DNA from: Pseudomonas sp.
GTDB lineage: Bacteria; Pseudomonadota; Gammaproteobacteria; Pseudomonadales; Pseudomonadaceae
Length of the DNA: 7,672 bases
Direction: 5' to 3'
NCBI GenBank assembly: GCA_026398835.1
Contig: JAPLSD010000807.1
Location: forward strand, 1 to 7,672
The position numbers were made by a program, and so were the translations under genes. The notes beneath the pieces are model-generated. The model saw nothing but the letters and a program-made list of their open reading frames with translations, was not told the origin of the DNA and searched no databases. Each line of letters starts with the position of its first letter. Within the stretch, counting starts at the first letter, position 1. This document shows, piece by piece, positions 1-5,244 of the stretch.

Positions 1-996
1 GCCCAGTTTCACGTCTCCCGGGACCTTGGAATTTATAGTGGGGCTGATATCGCTGAATGAATCCTGCTTGTTGTAGGTATAGGCCAGGCTGCCGAAGAGC
101 ACGGCAGGGTCGTAGGTCTTGACCAGCGAGATACCCGGGGTGATCGACCAGATACCGTTGCCGGTAGGGAGTGACTGAGGTACCGACAAATTGTCGTTGT
201 TCGGGTCTTTGACCAGCTTGATTCCGTACGGATCATTACCCGTCGGTGCCTTGACTCGCAGAGTGACGACCGCGTCGGGCAGGTTGGCCGACTCATCCAG
301 GAACTTGTAGGCAACACCAAAGTTGACATCGCCTATGGTCGGATCGCGGGTAACGGTGGCGTCGGATGAGACCGTGGCTGCGCCTCCTGCACCACCAGAG
401 GAGTACGTCGATTCTCGATAGACGACCGGGACGTTGACGTCGAATTGCCAGCGTTGCGCCAGGTTGTAGCGGCCTGTCAGGTCCAGGGTCCAGTTGTCGG
501 CCTTGATGCGGTCAATGTTGATGTTGCCGAGAAAAATCGAGTCAAGAGCCAGAAAGCCATTGAGCACCAATGCACGGGTATCATAGTGGGTATAGGTCAG
601 GCCCGTTTCGAGACTGAACTTGCCGCCACCGAAGAAACCGCTGGCTTCGTCATACAGGTTGGACACGCTTTGCGCCGGTTCCGAGTCCTCCTTAAGCGAC
701 TGCCCATACGAACTGGTCCCGGGGGCACCCGTGGCCACGACCTTGCCGCCTTTGGTCGGTTCGGCGGGGGATCGGCTCAGGCGCTTGGGAGCAGGCGTTG
801 CAGGTGTTTCTTCGACTTGTTTAACGCGCTGTTCAAGTACCATCAGCGCGTTCTGTTGAGCTTCGTAGCGTTGTTTCAACTCCGTGAGTTCTTGTTTTAG
901 GGCTTCTACCTGGGGGTCAGGTGCTGCTTGCAGCAATGTGGCCGGGACCAGAGTACTCAAGCAAACGACTGCTTTTAACGTAAACGATCGGTACAT
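1..996 (-). CDS. fapF: FapF outer-membrane amyloid export pore (partial, 3' end outside window)
   Basis: This is the N-terminal 332 codons of FapF, the trimeric outer-membrane beta-barrel that exports Fap subunits. The frame is open from the ATG at 996 to the window edge. Residues 1-24 are a Sec signal peptide ending LLQA. Residues about 27-63 form a heptad-rich coiled coil ([20 protein letters not shown]), followed by a Pro/Lys linker (64-95). Residues about 97-121 match the helical plug region ([15 protein letters not shown]). From about 125 on, alternating amphipathic strands with many Tyr/Trp and Gly turns fit a beta-barrel. Known FapF proteins have this order: coiled coil, plug, barrel. 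The gene starts 47 bases after fapE; a purine-rich AAGGGA lies about 11 bases before the ATG, which is long for a Shine-Dalgarno, but the signal peptide supports this start. Roughly 100 C-terminal residues should lie beyond the window. Confidence 0.95.
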   Translation of the reverse strand, partial: MYRSFTLKAVVCLSTLVPATLLQAAPDPQVEALKQELTELKQRYEAQQNALMVLEQRVKQVEETPATPAPKRLSRSPAEPTKGGKVVATGAPGTSSYGQSLKEDSEPAQSVSNLYDEASGFFGGGKFSLETGLTYTHYDTRALVLNGFLALDSIFLGNINIDRIKADNWTLDLTGRYNLAQRWQFDVNVPVVYRESTYSSGGAGGAATVSSDATVTRDPTIGDVNFGVAYKFLDESANLPDAVVTLRVKAPTGNDPYGIKLVKDPNNDNLSVPQSLPTGNGIWSITPGISLVKTYDPAVLFGSLAYTYNKQDSFSDISPTINSKVPGDVKLG

Positions 997-1043
997 GGGT
1001 TAGCCGTCCCTTTTGACTACATTTTCATGAGACTGAGCGTAGA

Positions 1044-1784
1044 TCAGTATCCGAGAGTGCGTAGGCCTTTTAGTTGGTCCAGACTGCAGTCCAGCGCCCC
1101 GACGGTCGGCTGGTTGTTGCGCAGGACGACATTGAGGGACGTCAGGTTGTTCACCTGGTTTTTTCCGCCGAGCAAGGTCGCGTTCTGCATCAGGCCGCCC
1201 TGAGCAAGGCGTTGCATGGTATTGCCCTGATTGTTGTTGGCCTGGATGCTCAACTGCACGCCAGCGCTACTCGACGACATACTGAAGGTCCCGGCACCGT
1301 TGGAGGCGGACAGGGTCGTGCCGGCGGTCAATGGCTGGCCCTGGGTATCCATTTGTGGTGCCTGGTTGGCTTCTTTGACGTTGATGTCGACATTGTTGTA
1401 CGCGCTGTTGTAGTCGCCGGCGGCGCGCACGACCTGGGTTACACCCTGGGTGCTGCTGAGGCCGCCGCCGCCGCTGACATTGCCGGAACCCTGGGAGACC
1501 GGCGAACCATCACCTTTCCTGTCGATTATCGACACATAGAACTGTGGCTTGATGGTCGATTCTTGAATCTGCATCGAGGAGGTTGCCCCGATCACGTCAC
1601 CGCTGGCATTTTGCCAGGTACTGGTCATGACAATCCCGAAGCTGATGATCCGGCCCGGCATGACATACCGGCCGCGCAGGGTCGCCAGCTCCTGATCCTT
1701 GAGTTCAATCGGTTTGAACGTTAATGCCTGTGTTGGCAGGCTGGCGGCCAGGCAAACGACGGCCAGCCAGTATGGAGTCTTCAT
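1044..1784 (-). CDS. fapE: FapE minor amyloid fibre component
   Basis: FapE is a low-abundance component of Fap fibres exported through FapF. The product is 246 residues, normal for the family. Residues 1-20 are a signal peptide (MKTPYWLAVVCLAASLPTQA). The mature protein is rich in Asn, Gln, Ser and Gly, with a Gly-rich stretch at 101-109 (GNVSGGGGL), an Asn/Gln-rich stretch at 182-215, and one Cys (C233) near the C-terminus. I chose the ATG at 1784 over the in-frame ATG at 1805. The downstream ATG has GGGAG at 6 bases spacing and gives a clean signal peptide, while the upstream one adds MRLREHP in front of it. Spacing is 33 bases after fapD and 47 before fapF. The name rests on operon position plus this profile; the exact role of FapE is less settled than that of FapC or FapF. 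Confidence 0.93.
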   Translation of the reverse strand: MKTPYWLAVVCLAASLPTQALTFKPIELKDQELATLRGRYVMPGRIISFGIVMTSTWQNASGDVIGATSSMQIQESTIKPQFYVSIIDRKGDGSPVSQGSGNVSGGGGLSSTQGVTQVVRAAGDYNSAYNNVDINVKEANQAPQMDTQGQPLTAGTTLSASNGAGTFSMSSSSAGVQLSIQANNNQGNTMQRLAQGGLMQNATLLGGKNQVNNLTSLNVVLRNNQPTVGALDCSLDQLKGLRTLGY

Positions 1785-1790
1785 TGGATG

Positions 1791-1795
1791 CTCCC
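1791..1795 (-). promoter_or_regulatory. Ribosome binding site deciding the fapE start
   Basis: GGGAG lies six bases upstream of the ATG at 1784. The alternative ATG at 1805 has AAGG only four bases away, which is short, and would prepend seven residues to an otherwise standard signal peptide. This favours 1784. Confidence 0.6.
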
Positions 1796-1817
1796 GGAGC
1801 CTCATGCTCCCTTGTCA

Positions 1818-2498
1818 TTAGAAGAAGTCGCTTTGGATGAATCCGAAATCCATCAACTCTGCGTCTTGCACCGGGCTGAAAGTGTTGATGCGGTTCTTGG
1901 CGGTCAGTGGCGCAGGTGGGTCGAGCAAGGCATTGGTCTTGTCGTAGCCCTGGCCTATGACGGCGAAGATGATGCCGTTCCAGCCTTTGACAAAGTCGTC
2001 GAACTTGAATCGCTTGTGACCGAGTACCGGATCCCCGATATACACCCAGTCTTTTTCCGCCTTTTGCATGACCACGAAGTGCTTGTAGCCACGGATGTCC
2101 ATGAGTACCACGACCGGAATTCGGACCTGGCTCAAAGTCTCTGGCGCTACCCGGTAACCACGGGCCCGCATGCCGATACTTTCCACGTAACGCTTCATGT
2201 CGAGCATGGAGAAGCCCTGGACGCGGACCAGATCCTGATCGGAGTGAGCCAGCATGCCTTCGATGATTTGTGCTTCGGTTACGTCCAGCCAATAGGCCTG
2301 GCGCAAGATGGTCGCCAGCGCAGCTGCACCGCAACTGAAGTCGGTTTTCTGTTGGACCAGGTCGGCAAATTTGCGCTCACGCACGCTCTGTATCGGTTTG
2401 AAAACGACCGCTCCACCTGGCAAGACGGAAAGCGGCATTTGTCCTGCTTCGCTCAGGCCAGCCAGACAAAGCATCAATGCTAGGGCGAAAATGCGCAT
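1818..2498 (-). CDS. fapD: FapD periplasmic C39-family cysteine protease
   Basis: FapD is the C39-like (bacteriocin-processing type) cysteine peptidase of the Fap system, needed for proper export and assembly of the fibre; its exact substrate is not fully settled. The product is 226 residues. Residues 1-18 are a Sec signal peptide (MRIFALALMLCLAGLSEA). The C39 core is clear: oxyanion Gln and nucleophile in QKTDFSCGAAALATIL (Q50, C56), catalytic His in GYKHFVVM (H140), and Asp in YIGDPVLGHKRF (D156). Unlike classical C39 enzymes there is no ABC transporter domain attached, so it is a stand-alone periplasmic protease. It begins 71 bases after the fapC stop, behind a terminator-like hairpin, so its transcription probably depends on read-through. 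AAAGG lies 10 bases before the ATG. All catalytic residues are present. Confidence 0.96.
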   Translation of the reverse strand: MRIFALALMLCLAGLSEAGQMPLSVLPGGAVVFKPIQSVRERKFADLVQQKTDFSCGAAALATILRQAYWLDVTEAQIIEGMLAHSDQDLVRVQGFSMLDMKRYVESIGMRARGYRVAPETLSQVRIPVVVLMDIRGYKHFVVMQKAEKDWVYIGDPVLGHKRFKFDDFVKGWNGIIFAVIGQGYDKTNALLDPPAPLTAKNRINTFSPVQDAELMDFGFIQSDFF

Positions 2499-2524
2499 GG
2501 GTCGGACACCTTTGTGTACGAGTG

Positions 2525-2547
2525 AAAAAAAGCCCCCCGAAGGGGGC
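2525..2547 (-). terminator. Intrinsic terminator/attenuator between fapC and fapD
   Basis: On the minus strand a six-base-pair all-GC stem, GCCCCC/GGGGGC, closes a UUCG tetraloop and is followed at once by seven T's. It can be extended outward by two G-U pairs and one A-U pair using the T tract. This is a textbook Rho-independent terminator, 23 bases after the fapC stop and 27 bases before the fapD ATG. Inside a co-directional operon it would act as a partial terminator, making fapABC transcript more abundant than fapDEF. Confidence 0.9.
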
Positions 2548-2548
2548 C

Positions 2549-2563
2549 CTCCAGACCCTGGAG
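2549..2563 (-). other. Second perfect hairpin just upstream of the fapC terminator
   Basis: CTCCAG-GGT-CTGGAG is a perfect six-base-pair stem with a three-base loop. It starts seven bases after the fapC stop codon and ends one base before the terminator stem. It has no T tract of its own. Stacked 3' hairpins of this kind commonly protect mRNA ends from 3' exonucleases; that role here is inference. Confidence 0.7.
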
Positions 2564-2569
2564 ATTAGC

Positions 2570-3850
2570 TTACAGGCAGGTTTTGCAACCAGCTGCAATG
2601 GCCAGCGAGTTGCTTTGTTGGTTGCCAACACCGGAAGCCACGTTGACGCCCAGGTTGCCACTGCCGCCATTAACCGAACCGCTCAGGGTAGCAGTGTTGG
2701 TCACAGGGTTTGCCCAGCCAGTTGGGGTCAGCACTTGCCAAGACACTGTGTTGCTCAAATCAAAAGAACTGGACTCGCTGAAACTACGCGATTTGTCGCG
2801 CGATGCGCTGCCAGATGCGTCGAACGATGCGCTGGCCGATTTGTCGGCAGATGCGCTGCTCGATGCGCTGCTCGATGCGCTGTTCGATGCGCTGTGCGAT
2901 TTGTCGATCGATGCTTGGAGCGATGCGTCGATATCTGCGTCGAAATTCGCACTGCTGCTGCTGTGGTGCCAGCCATTATTCCTGCTAGCGCTAAGGTCCA
3001 CGTCCACGTTCACATCCAGATTAGCATTCACAGCAGCGTGCGAAGCAGAGGCGCTGGCAGATTTCGAAGCAGATTCCGAAGCAGATTTCGTAGCATAGTG
3101 TGAAGCAAAGGCCGTAGCAGCGTGCTTAGTAAAGGCCGAAGCATCGTGCGATGCGGATGACTTACTGAAAGATTCATGACCGCTGACTGTTTTGGTAGAC
3201 GTCAGCGTATCCAGTCGGTACGTCCGATCGGCGTTGTTATAGACATTCAGGCTTGGGTTTGTTTGATCGGCACTTGCGGATGCGTTAGCGTGCTTGCCGC
3301 CGGACACAGCGATCGCCATGGTGTTTTTCTGTTGGTTAAGGTCGCCGGCAGCCATGTTGATGCCCAGGTTGCCGCTGCCGCCGTTGGCTGAACCGCTCAT
3401 ACCGGCGGTGTTTGTGGTGGAGAAGTTGTCGACCGCGTTACCGCCGCTGTATTGCGTGACCTGAGCGGTTGCCGTCGCAGTCCCAAAGACAAACGAACCA
3501 TCGCCGCTGGCAATGGCGGCAGCGTTGTCTTGTTGGTTGCCGTCGCCTGCTGCAACGTTGACGCCCACGTTGCCGGACGCGCCCGTGGCCGAGTTGGTCA
3601 TGTTGGCGGTGTTTTTAGTCCCTTGATTGCTGATGTAGTTGCCAGTGCTGGTTTGTGTATCCATGGCGTTGGCTGTGGCGCCAGCATCGGTGGTGTCTTT
3701 TGGATTGACTATTGGTTTTGGGTGGTGGTGATGGTGATTTCTATGATCGTTATGGTCATGTTCGTCATCACCTTGGCCAGCTTGTACAGCAACAGCCATT
3801 ATCGCAGCGATTGCAAAAACCAGAGGCTTGATTGTCATTGAAGCTTTCAT
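2570..3850 (-). CDS. fapC: FapC major functional amyloid subunit, long-linker variant
   Basis: FapC is the main building block of Fap fibres in the biofilm matrix. The product is 426 residues, longer than classic short FapC proteins of roughly 250-340. Residues 1-24 are a signal peptide ending AVQA. Residues 28-43 are an acidic/His-rich stretch (DDEHDHNDHRNHHHHH). Three imperfect 36-residue amyloid repeats share the core GN[VL]G[VI]N[VM]A-x-G-x2-NQQ-x-N: R1 78-113, R2 145-180, R3 383-418. Linker L1 is about 31 residues and L2 about 202, the latter Ser/Ala/Asp/Lys-rich with 4-residue periodicity. The C-terminus carries the family CxxC motif (C422, C425, in GCKTCL). The ATG at 3850 has GGAGAA six bases upstream. 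The 53-base gap after fapB is A/T-rich without a terminator. Downstream lie two hairpins. Family assignment is firm; the His-rich stretch and the effect of the long linker are unexplained. Confidence 0.97.
   Translation of the reverse strand: MKASMTIKPLVFAIAAIMAVAVQAGQGDDEHDHNDHRNHHHHHPKPIVNPKDTTDAGATANAMDTQTSTGNYISNQGTKNTANMTNSATGASGNVGVNVAAGDGNQQDNAAAIASGDGSFVFGTATATAQVTQYSGGNAVDNFSTTNTAGMSGSANGGSGNLGINMAAGDLNQQKNTMAIAVSGGKHANASASADQTNPSLNVYNNADRTYRLDTLTSTKTVSGHESFSKSSASHDASAFTKHAATAFASHYATKSASESASKSASASASHAAVNANLDVNVDVDLSASRNNGWHHSSSSANFDADIDASLQASIDKSHSASNSASSSASSSASADKSASASFDASGSASRDKSRSFSESSSFDLSNTVSWQVLTPTGWANPVTNTATLSGSVNGGSGNLGVNVASGVGNQQSNSLAIAAGCKTCL
2597..2704 (-). repeat. FapC amyloid repeat R3
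   Basis: Encodes residues 383-418 with the core SGNLGVNVASGVGNQQSN. It is the third imperfect copy of the 36-residue amyloid repeat, close to the C-terminal CxxC. In the Fap family these Gly/Asn/Gln repeats form the cross-beta core. Confidence 0.9.
2786..2929 (-). repeat. 12-base tandem repeat block A in the FapC linker (12 units)
   Basis: On the plus strand, words such as gatgcgctg or gatttgtcg begin at 2790, 2802, 2814, 2826, 2838, 2850, 2862, 2874, 2886, 2898, 2910 and 2922, an unbroken 12-base period. In FapC this encodes twelve tetrads at residues 308-355 of the form [SDQ]-[AK]-S-x, with Ser at the third position of every tetrad. Recurrent units are SASx and DKSx. Such a minisatellite is prone to slippage or unequal recombination, always in frame because 12 is a multiple of 3. 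Confidence 0.92.
3038..3157 (-). repeat. 12-base tandem repeat block B in the FapC linker (10 units)
   Basis: A second 12-base periodic block. On the plus strand, variants of gaagca start at 3042, 3054, 3066, 3078, 3090, 3102, 3114, 3126, 3138 and 3150. It encodes residues 232-271 as ten tetrads of the form x-[AT]-[STK]-x, for example SASE, SASK, FASH and YATK. The fourth position is often His, Lys or Glu. Units are more diverged than in block A. Confidence 0.85.
3311..3418 (-). repeat. FapC amyloid repeat R2
   Basis: Encodes residues 145-180 with the core SGNLGINMAAGDLNQQKN. It is separated from R1 by a linker of about 31 residues and from R3 by the long 202-residue linker. Confidence 0.9.
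3512..3619 (-). repeat. FapC amyloid repeat R1
   Basis: Encodes residues 78-113 with the core SGNVGVNVAAGDGNQQDN, the first of three imperfect copies. It follows a non-repeat N-terminal region that includes the His-rich stretch. Confidence 0.9.
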
Positions 3851-3903
3851 GTTGCTTCTCCGTACTTTATTTTTAGGTTAAGTGTTGTTTTTTACCTTTT
3901 GGG

Positions 3904-4476
3904 TCAATCCGCGACCCGTACGCTCAGGGTGTTGGCCGTTCGGTTTCCCACCCCGGCGCTCTGATTCAACTGGATCACCCCACGGCTACCGGTGAAGGCC
4001 TGGTCGCTGGTAGCGACCTGGCGATGGCCAGGAGTAAGATCAGTTGAATCGGAGTTGTTGAGCAGCGCCACGTTCTGTTGCATGAGGACGCTGTCGTCGA
4101 TACTTTGCGGCGTAGCACTGATGCTTATCCGCAGGGCGTTGGCTTGCTGGTTGCTGGCGCCCGAGCTCTGGTTGACCCCCAGTACGCCATTGCCGTTACT
4201 GAAGGAGTTGCCTTTAATGGTTGACTGGGCATCGATCCTGGGATCGACATGAGTACGCAACCGTTGGCGAATCTGCGTGGTGGCGCTGGCGTCGGTGTTA
4301 ATGGCGATGGCTCGGGCGTTGGCCTGTTGTTGCTGATCGCCGGCAGCCTGGTTGACCGAGACGTTGCCCAGGTACTGCCGGCCGGAGTTGTCGATGGTGG
4401 CAGTATCGATAACAGGAGGTTGGGCAAAGGTCGGCGCACTGCAAAACATGGCCAGAATCAGCAGAGTGCGATTCAT
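3904..4476 (-). CDS. fapB: FapB minor amyloid subunit / nucleator
   Basis: FapB is the minor amyloid protein of the Fap fibre and is thought to nucleate FapC polymerisation, much as CsgB does for curli. The product is 190 residues. Residues 1-18 are a signal peptide (MNRTLLILAMFCSAPTFA). Three imperfect repeats match those of FapC: R1 about 22-57 (GNVSVNQAAGDQQQQAN), R2 about 82-117 (GVLGVNQSSGASNQQAN), and R3 about 151-186 (GVIQLNQSAGVGNRTAN). Linkers are short and the mature protein has no Cys, in contrast to FapC. R3 is the most diverged, with NRTAN in place of NQQxN. The ATG lies one base after the fapA stop (TGA-A-ATG) with GGGAG upstream, so translation is probably coupled to fapA. Confidence 0.95.
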   Translation of the reverse strand: MNRTLLILAMFCSAPTFAQPPVIDTATIDNSGRQYLGNVSVNQAAGDQQQQANARAIAINTDASATTQIRQRLRTHVDPRIDAQSTIKGNSFSNGNGVLGVNQSSGASNQQANALRISISATPQSIDDSVLMQQNVALLNNSDSTDLTPGHRQVATSDQAFTGSRGVIQLNQSAGVGNRTANTLSVRVAD

Positions 4477-4477
4477 T

Positions 4478-4915
4478 TCAACGGTCTCCCGATATCATTT
4501 TCAGACTGCCCAGGCCTTGCTGGATGGGGCCGTTGATCCTATTGGCAATACCGTTGCCGGAGACTGCGGAATGTCCAGCGGACAAGCCGGGCAGCTGTGA
4601 CTGATCGTTGATGTTGCCGCGCAGCGTGCCGGTGCCTTGAGCGATAATTCCGCTGATGCTTGCACCGCTGCTGATGCCGGCAATGTCGCCGTCCGTCAAT
4701 TCGTTCGTTGAACTGATGACTAGCCTGGACGGGTTGGCATTGGCGGTCAGGGGGTTAGGGTCGGGAACCAGGGGGGGGCGAGTCGCGGAACGCGGTTGGA
4801 CCTCCCGCATCAGGACGATGAGCCCATCGCCGGCCTGGACAGGCAGACTGATACTCGAACCCAATGCACATCCGATCAGCAGGAGGCGAAAAATGCCTTT
4901 ATCAATATTCCCCAC
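4478..4915 (-). CDS. fapA: FapA periplasmic chaperone-like protein of the amyloid system
   Basis: First gene of the fap operon. FapA has been described as a periplasmic, largely disordered factor that influences FapC fibrillation and fibre composition. The product is 145 residues with a signal peptide at 1-28 (ending SLPVQA). A Pro-rich segment (RPPLVPDPNPL) lies at about 46-56, followed by Gly/Ser/Asn/Gln-rich sequence (for example GIIAQGTGTLRGNINDQSQ) that resembles amyloid subunits but lacks clear FapB/C repeats. The start is GTG at 4915, supported by AAGGAG eight bases upstream and by a proper signal peptide; no ATG lies near. The stop is one base from the fapB ATG. Identity rests on operon position, size and composition, since FapA has no catalytic motif to check. 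Confidence 0.92.
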   Translation of the reverse strand: MGNIDKGIFRLLLIGCALGSSISLPVQAGDGLIVLMREVQPRSATRPPLVPDPNPLTANANPSRLVISSTNELTDGDIAGISSGASISGIIAQGTGTLRGNINDQSQLPGLSAGHSAVSGNGIANRINGPIQQGLGSLKMISGDR

Positions 4916-4923
4916 GACGGCAA

Positions 4924-4929
4924 CTCCTT
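4924..4929 (-). promoter_or_regulatory. Ribosome binding site supporting the GTG start of fapA
   Basis: AAGGAG lies eight bases before the GTG at 4915. This is a near-perfect Shine-Dalgarno sequence and the main reason to accept a non-ATG start for fapA. Confidence 0.8.
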
Positions 4930-4968
4930 CTTAAAGTGCGCGGGCCCTTATCAGCGTGCGAGGAAGAG

Positions 4969-4984
4969 AGCAGAAGGTGTGCCG
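4969..4984 (-). promoter_or_regulatory. Candidate sigma-54 (RpoN) -24/-12 promoter of the fap operon
   Basis: On the minus strand CGGCACACCTTCTGCT fits the sigma-54 consensus TGGCACGrNNNTTGCW. The essential GG and GC are both present at the obligatory 10-base spacing, the -24 core GGCAC is complete, and TGC plus W match at -12. Mismatches are the first T, the G after GGCAC, and the first T of TTGC. Transcription would start near 4958, giving a leader of about 43 bases before the fapA GTG. This was found by eye, not by scoring the genome. Confidence 0.6.
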
Positions 4985-5034
4985 TTTTTGATTTTTATAG
5001 TTAAAACAGTGGGTTGTGATTTTTTGTGGCAGGA

Positions 5035-5048
5035 GTCAAAAAATTGTT
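5035..5048. promoter_or_regulatory. FleQ-box-like site upstream of the fap promoter
   Basis: The plus-strand sequence GTCAAAAAATTGTT matches 10 of the 13 specified positions of the FleQ box GTCAnTAAATTGAC; the misses are the T at position 6 and the last two bases. It lies about 50 bases upstream of the -24 element, a normal distance for a sigma-54 enhancer-binding protein. FleQ is a c-di-GMP-responsive regulator of that class controlling biofilm and flagellar genes in pseudomonads, so the placement makes sense. Confidence 0.5.
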
Positions 5049-5061
5049 GTAACGACGCTGA

Positions 5062-5095
5062 GACAGATGGCCGGGCATTGCGCCGTTTATCTGTC
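5062..5095. repeat. Perfect 7-base inverted repeat in the fap upstream region
   Basis: GACAGAT at 5062-5068 and ATCTGTC at 5089-5095 form a perfect inverted repeat around a 20-base GC-rich spacer, which can itself form a short GGC/GCC stem. There is no T tract at the end of either strand, so it is not an intrinsic terminator. It lies just upstream of the FleQ-like site and could be an operator for a dimeric regulator; no specific protein is recognised. Confidence 0.45.
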
Positions 5096-5244
5096 CGCCG
5101 TTGCTCATCATGGACTGTGTGGATCGACTGTTTCAGTTGATTAACACTTTGCCCCCGGCGAGGCTTGAGGCGCTTCATTTGGCGGGTTTGTGGGGAGGAG
5201 GGTGTTTCAGGAATGGACGTTTTGCCGGGCGGGGCGTGCTGAAG

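Larger units (their letters stand above)
4916..5244. other. 329-base gene-free regulatory region upstream of fapA
   Basis: No convincing gene lies here. The only longer open frame (5178-4951, minus) has no ribosome binding site and no recognisable protein features. The region holds the fapA ribosome binding site, a candidate sigma-54 promoter, an A/T-rich stretch with several A or T tracts (about 4985-5050), a FleQ-box-like site and an inverted repeat, each listed separately. I see no convincing intrinsic terminator for the upstream kinase gene, so some read-through into fap is possible. Confidence 0.7.

Noticed and set aside
1784..1805. fapE starting at the upstream ATG (1805)
   Set aside because: It would put MRLREHP before a complete signal peptide and its Shine-Dalgarno spacing is poor; the ATG at 1784 is better supported.
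2477..3103. Plus-strand open frame of 208 codons with striking Cys/Arg repeats (RCAARCVERC-like)
   Set aside because: It lies antisense to fapC and its 4-residue period is simply the 12-base repeat of the FapC linker read on the other strand; no credible start signal or family.
2786..3157. CRISPR-like array
   Set aside because: The 12-base periodic units lie inside the fapC frame, lack alternating spacers and encode protein tetrads, so they are coding minisatellites.
4990..5040. Sigma-70-type promoter made of TTGACT and TATAAA on the minus strand
   Set aside because: The two boxes are 34 bases apart, far from the usual 16-18, and no better -35 stands at the right distance; the sigma-54 element downstream is a better fit.
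5146..5165. Possible terminator of the kinase gene (GCCTC-GCCG-GGGGC stem on the minus strand)
   Set aside because: The stem is short with a G-U pair, it lies about 80 bases after the stop codon, and no T tract follows.
4951..5178. Minus-strand 75-codon frame in the fap upstream region
   Set aside because: No ribosome binding site, no recognisable domain, and it covers the candidate promoter, FleQ-like box and inverted repeat.
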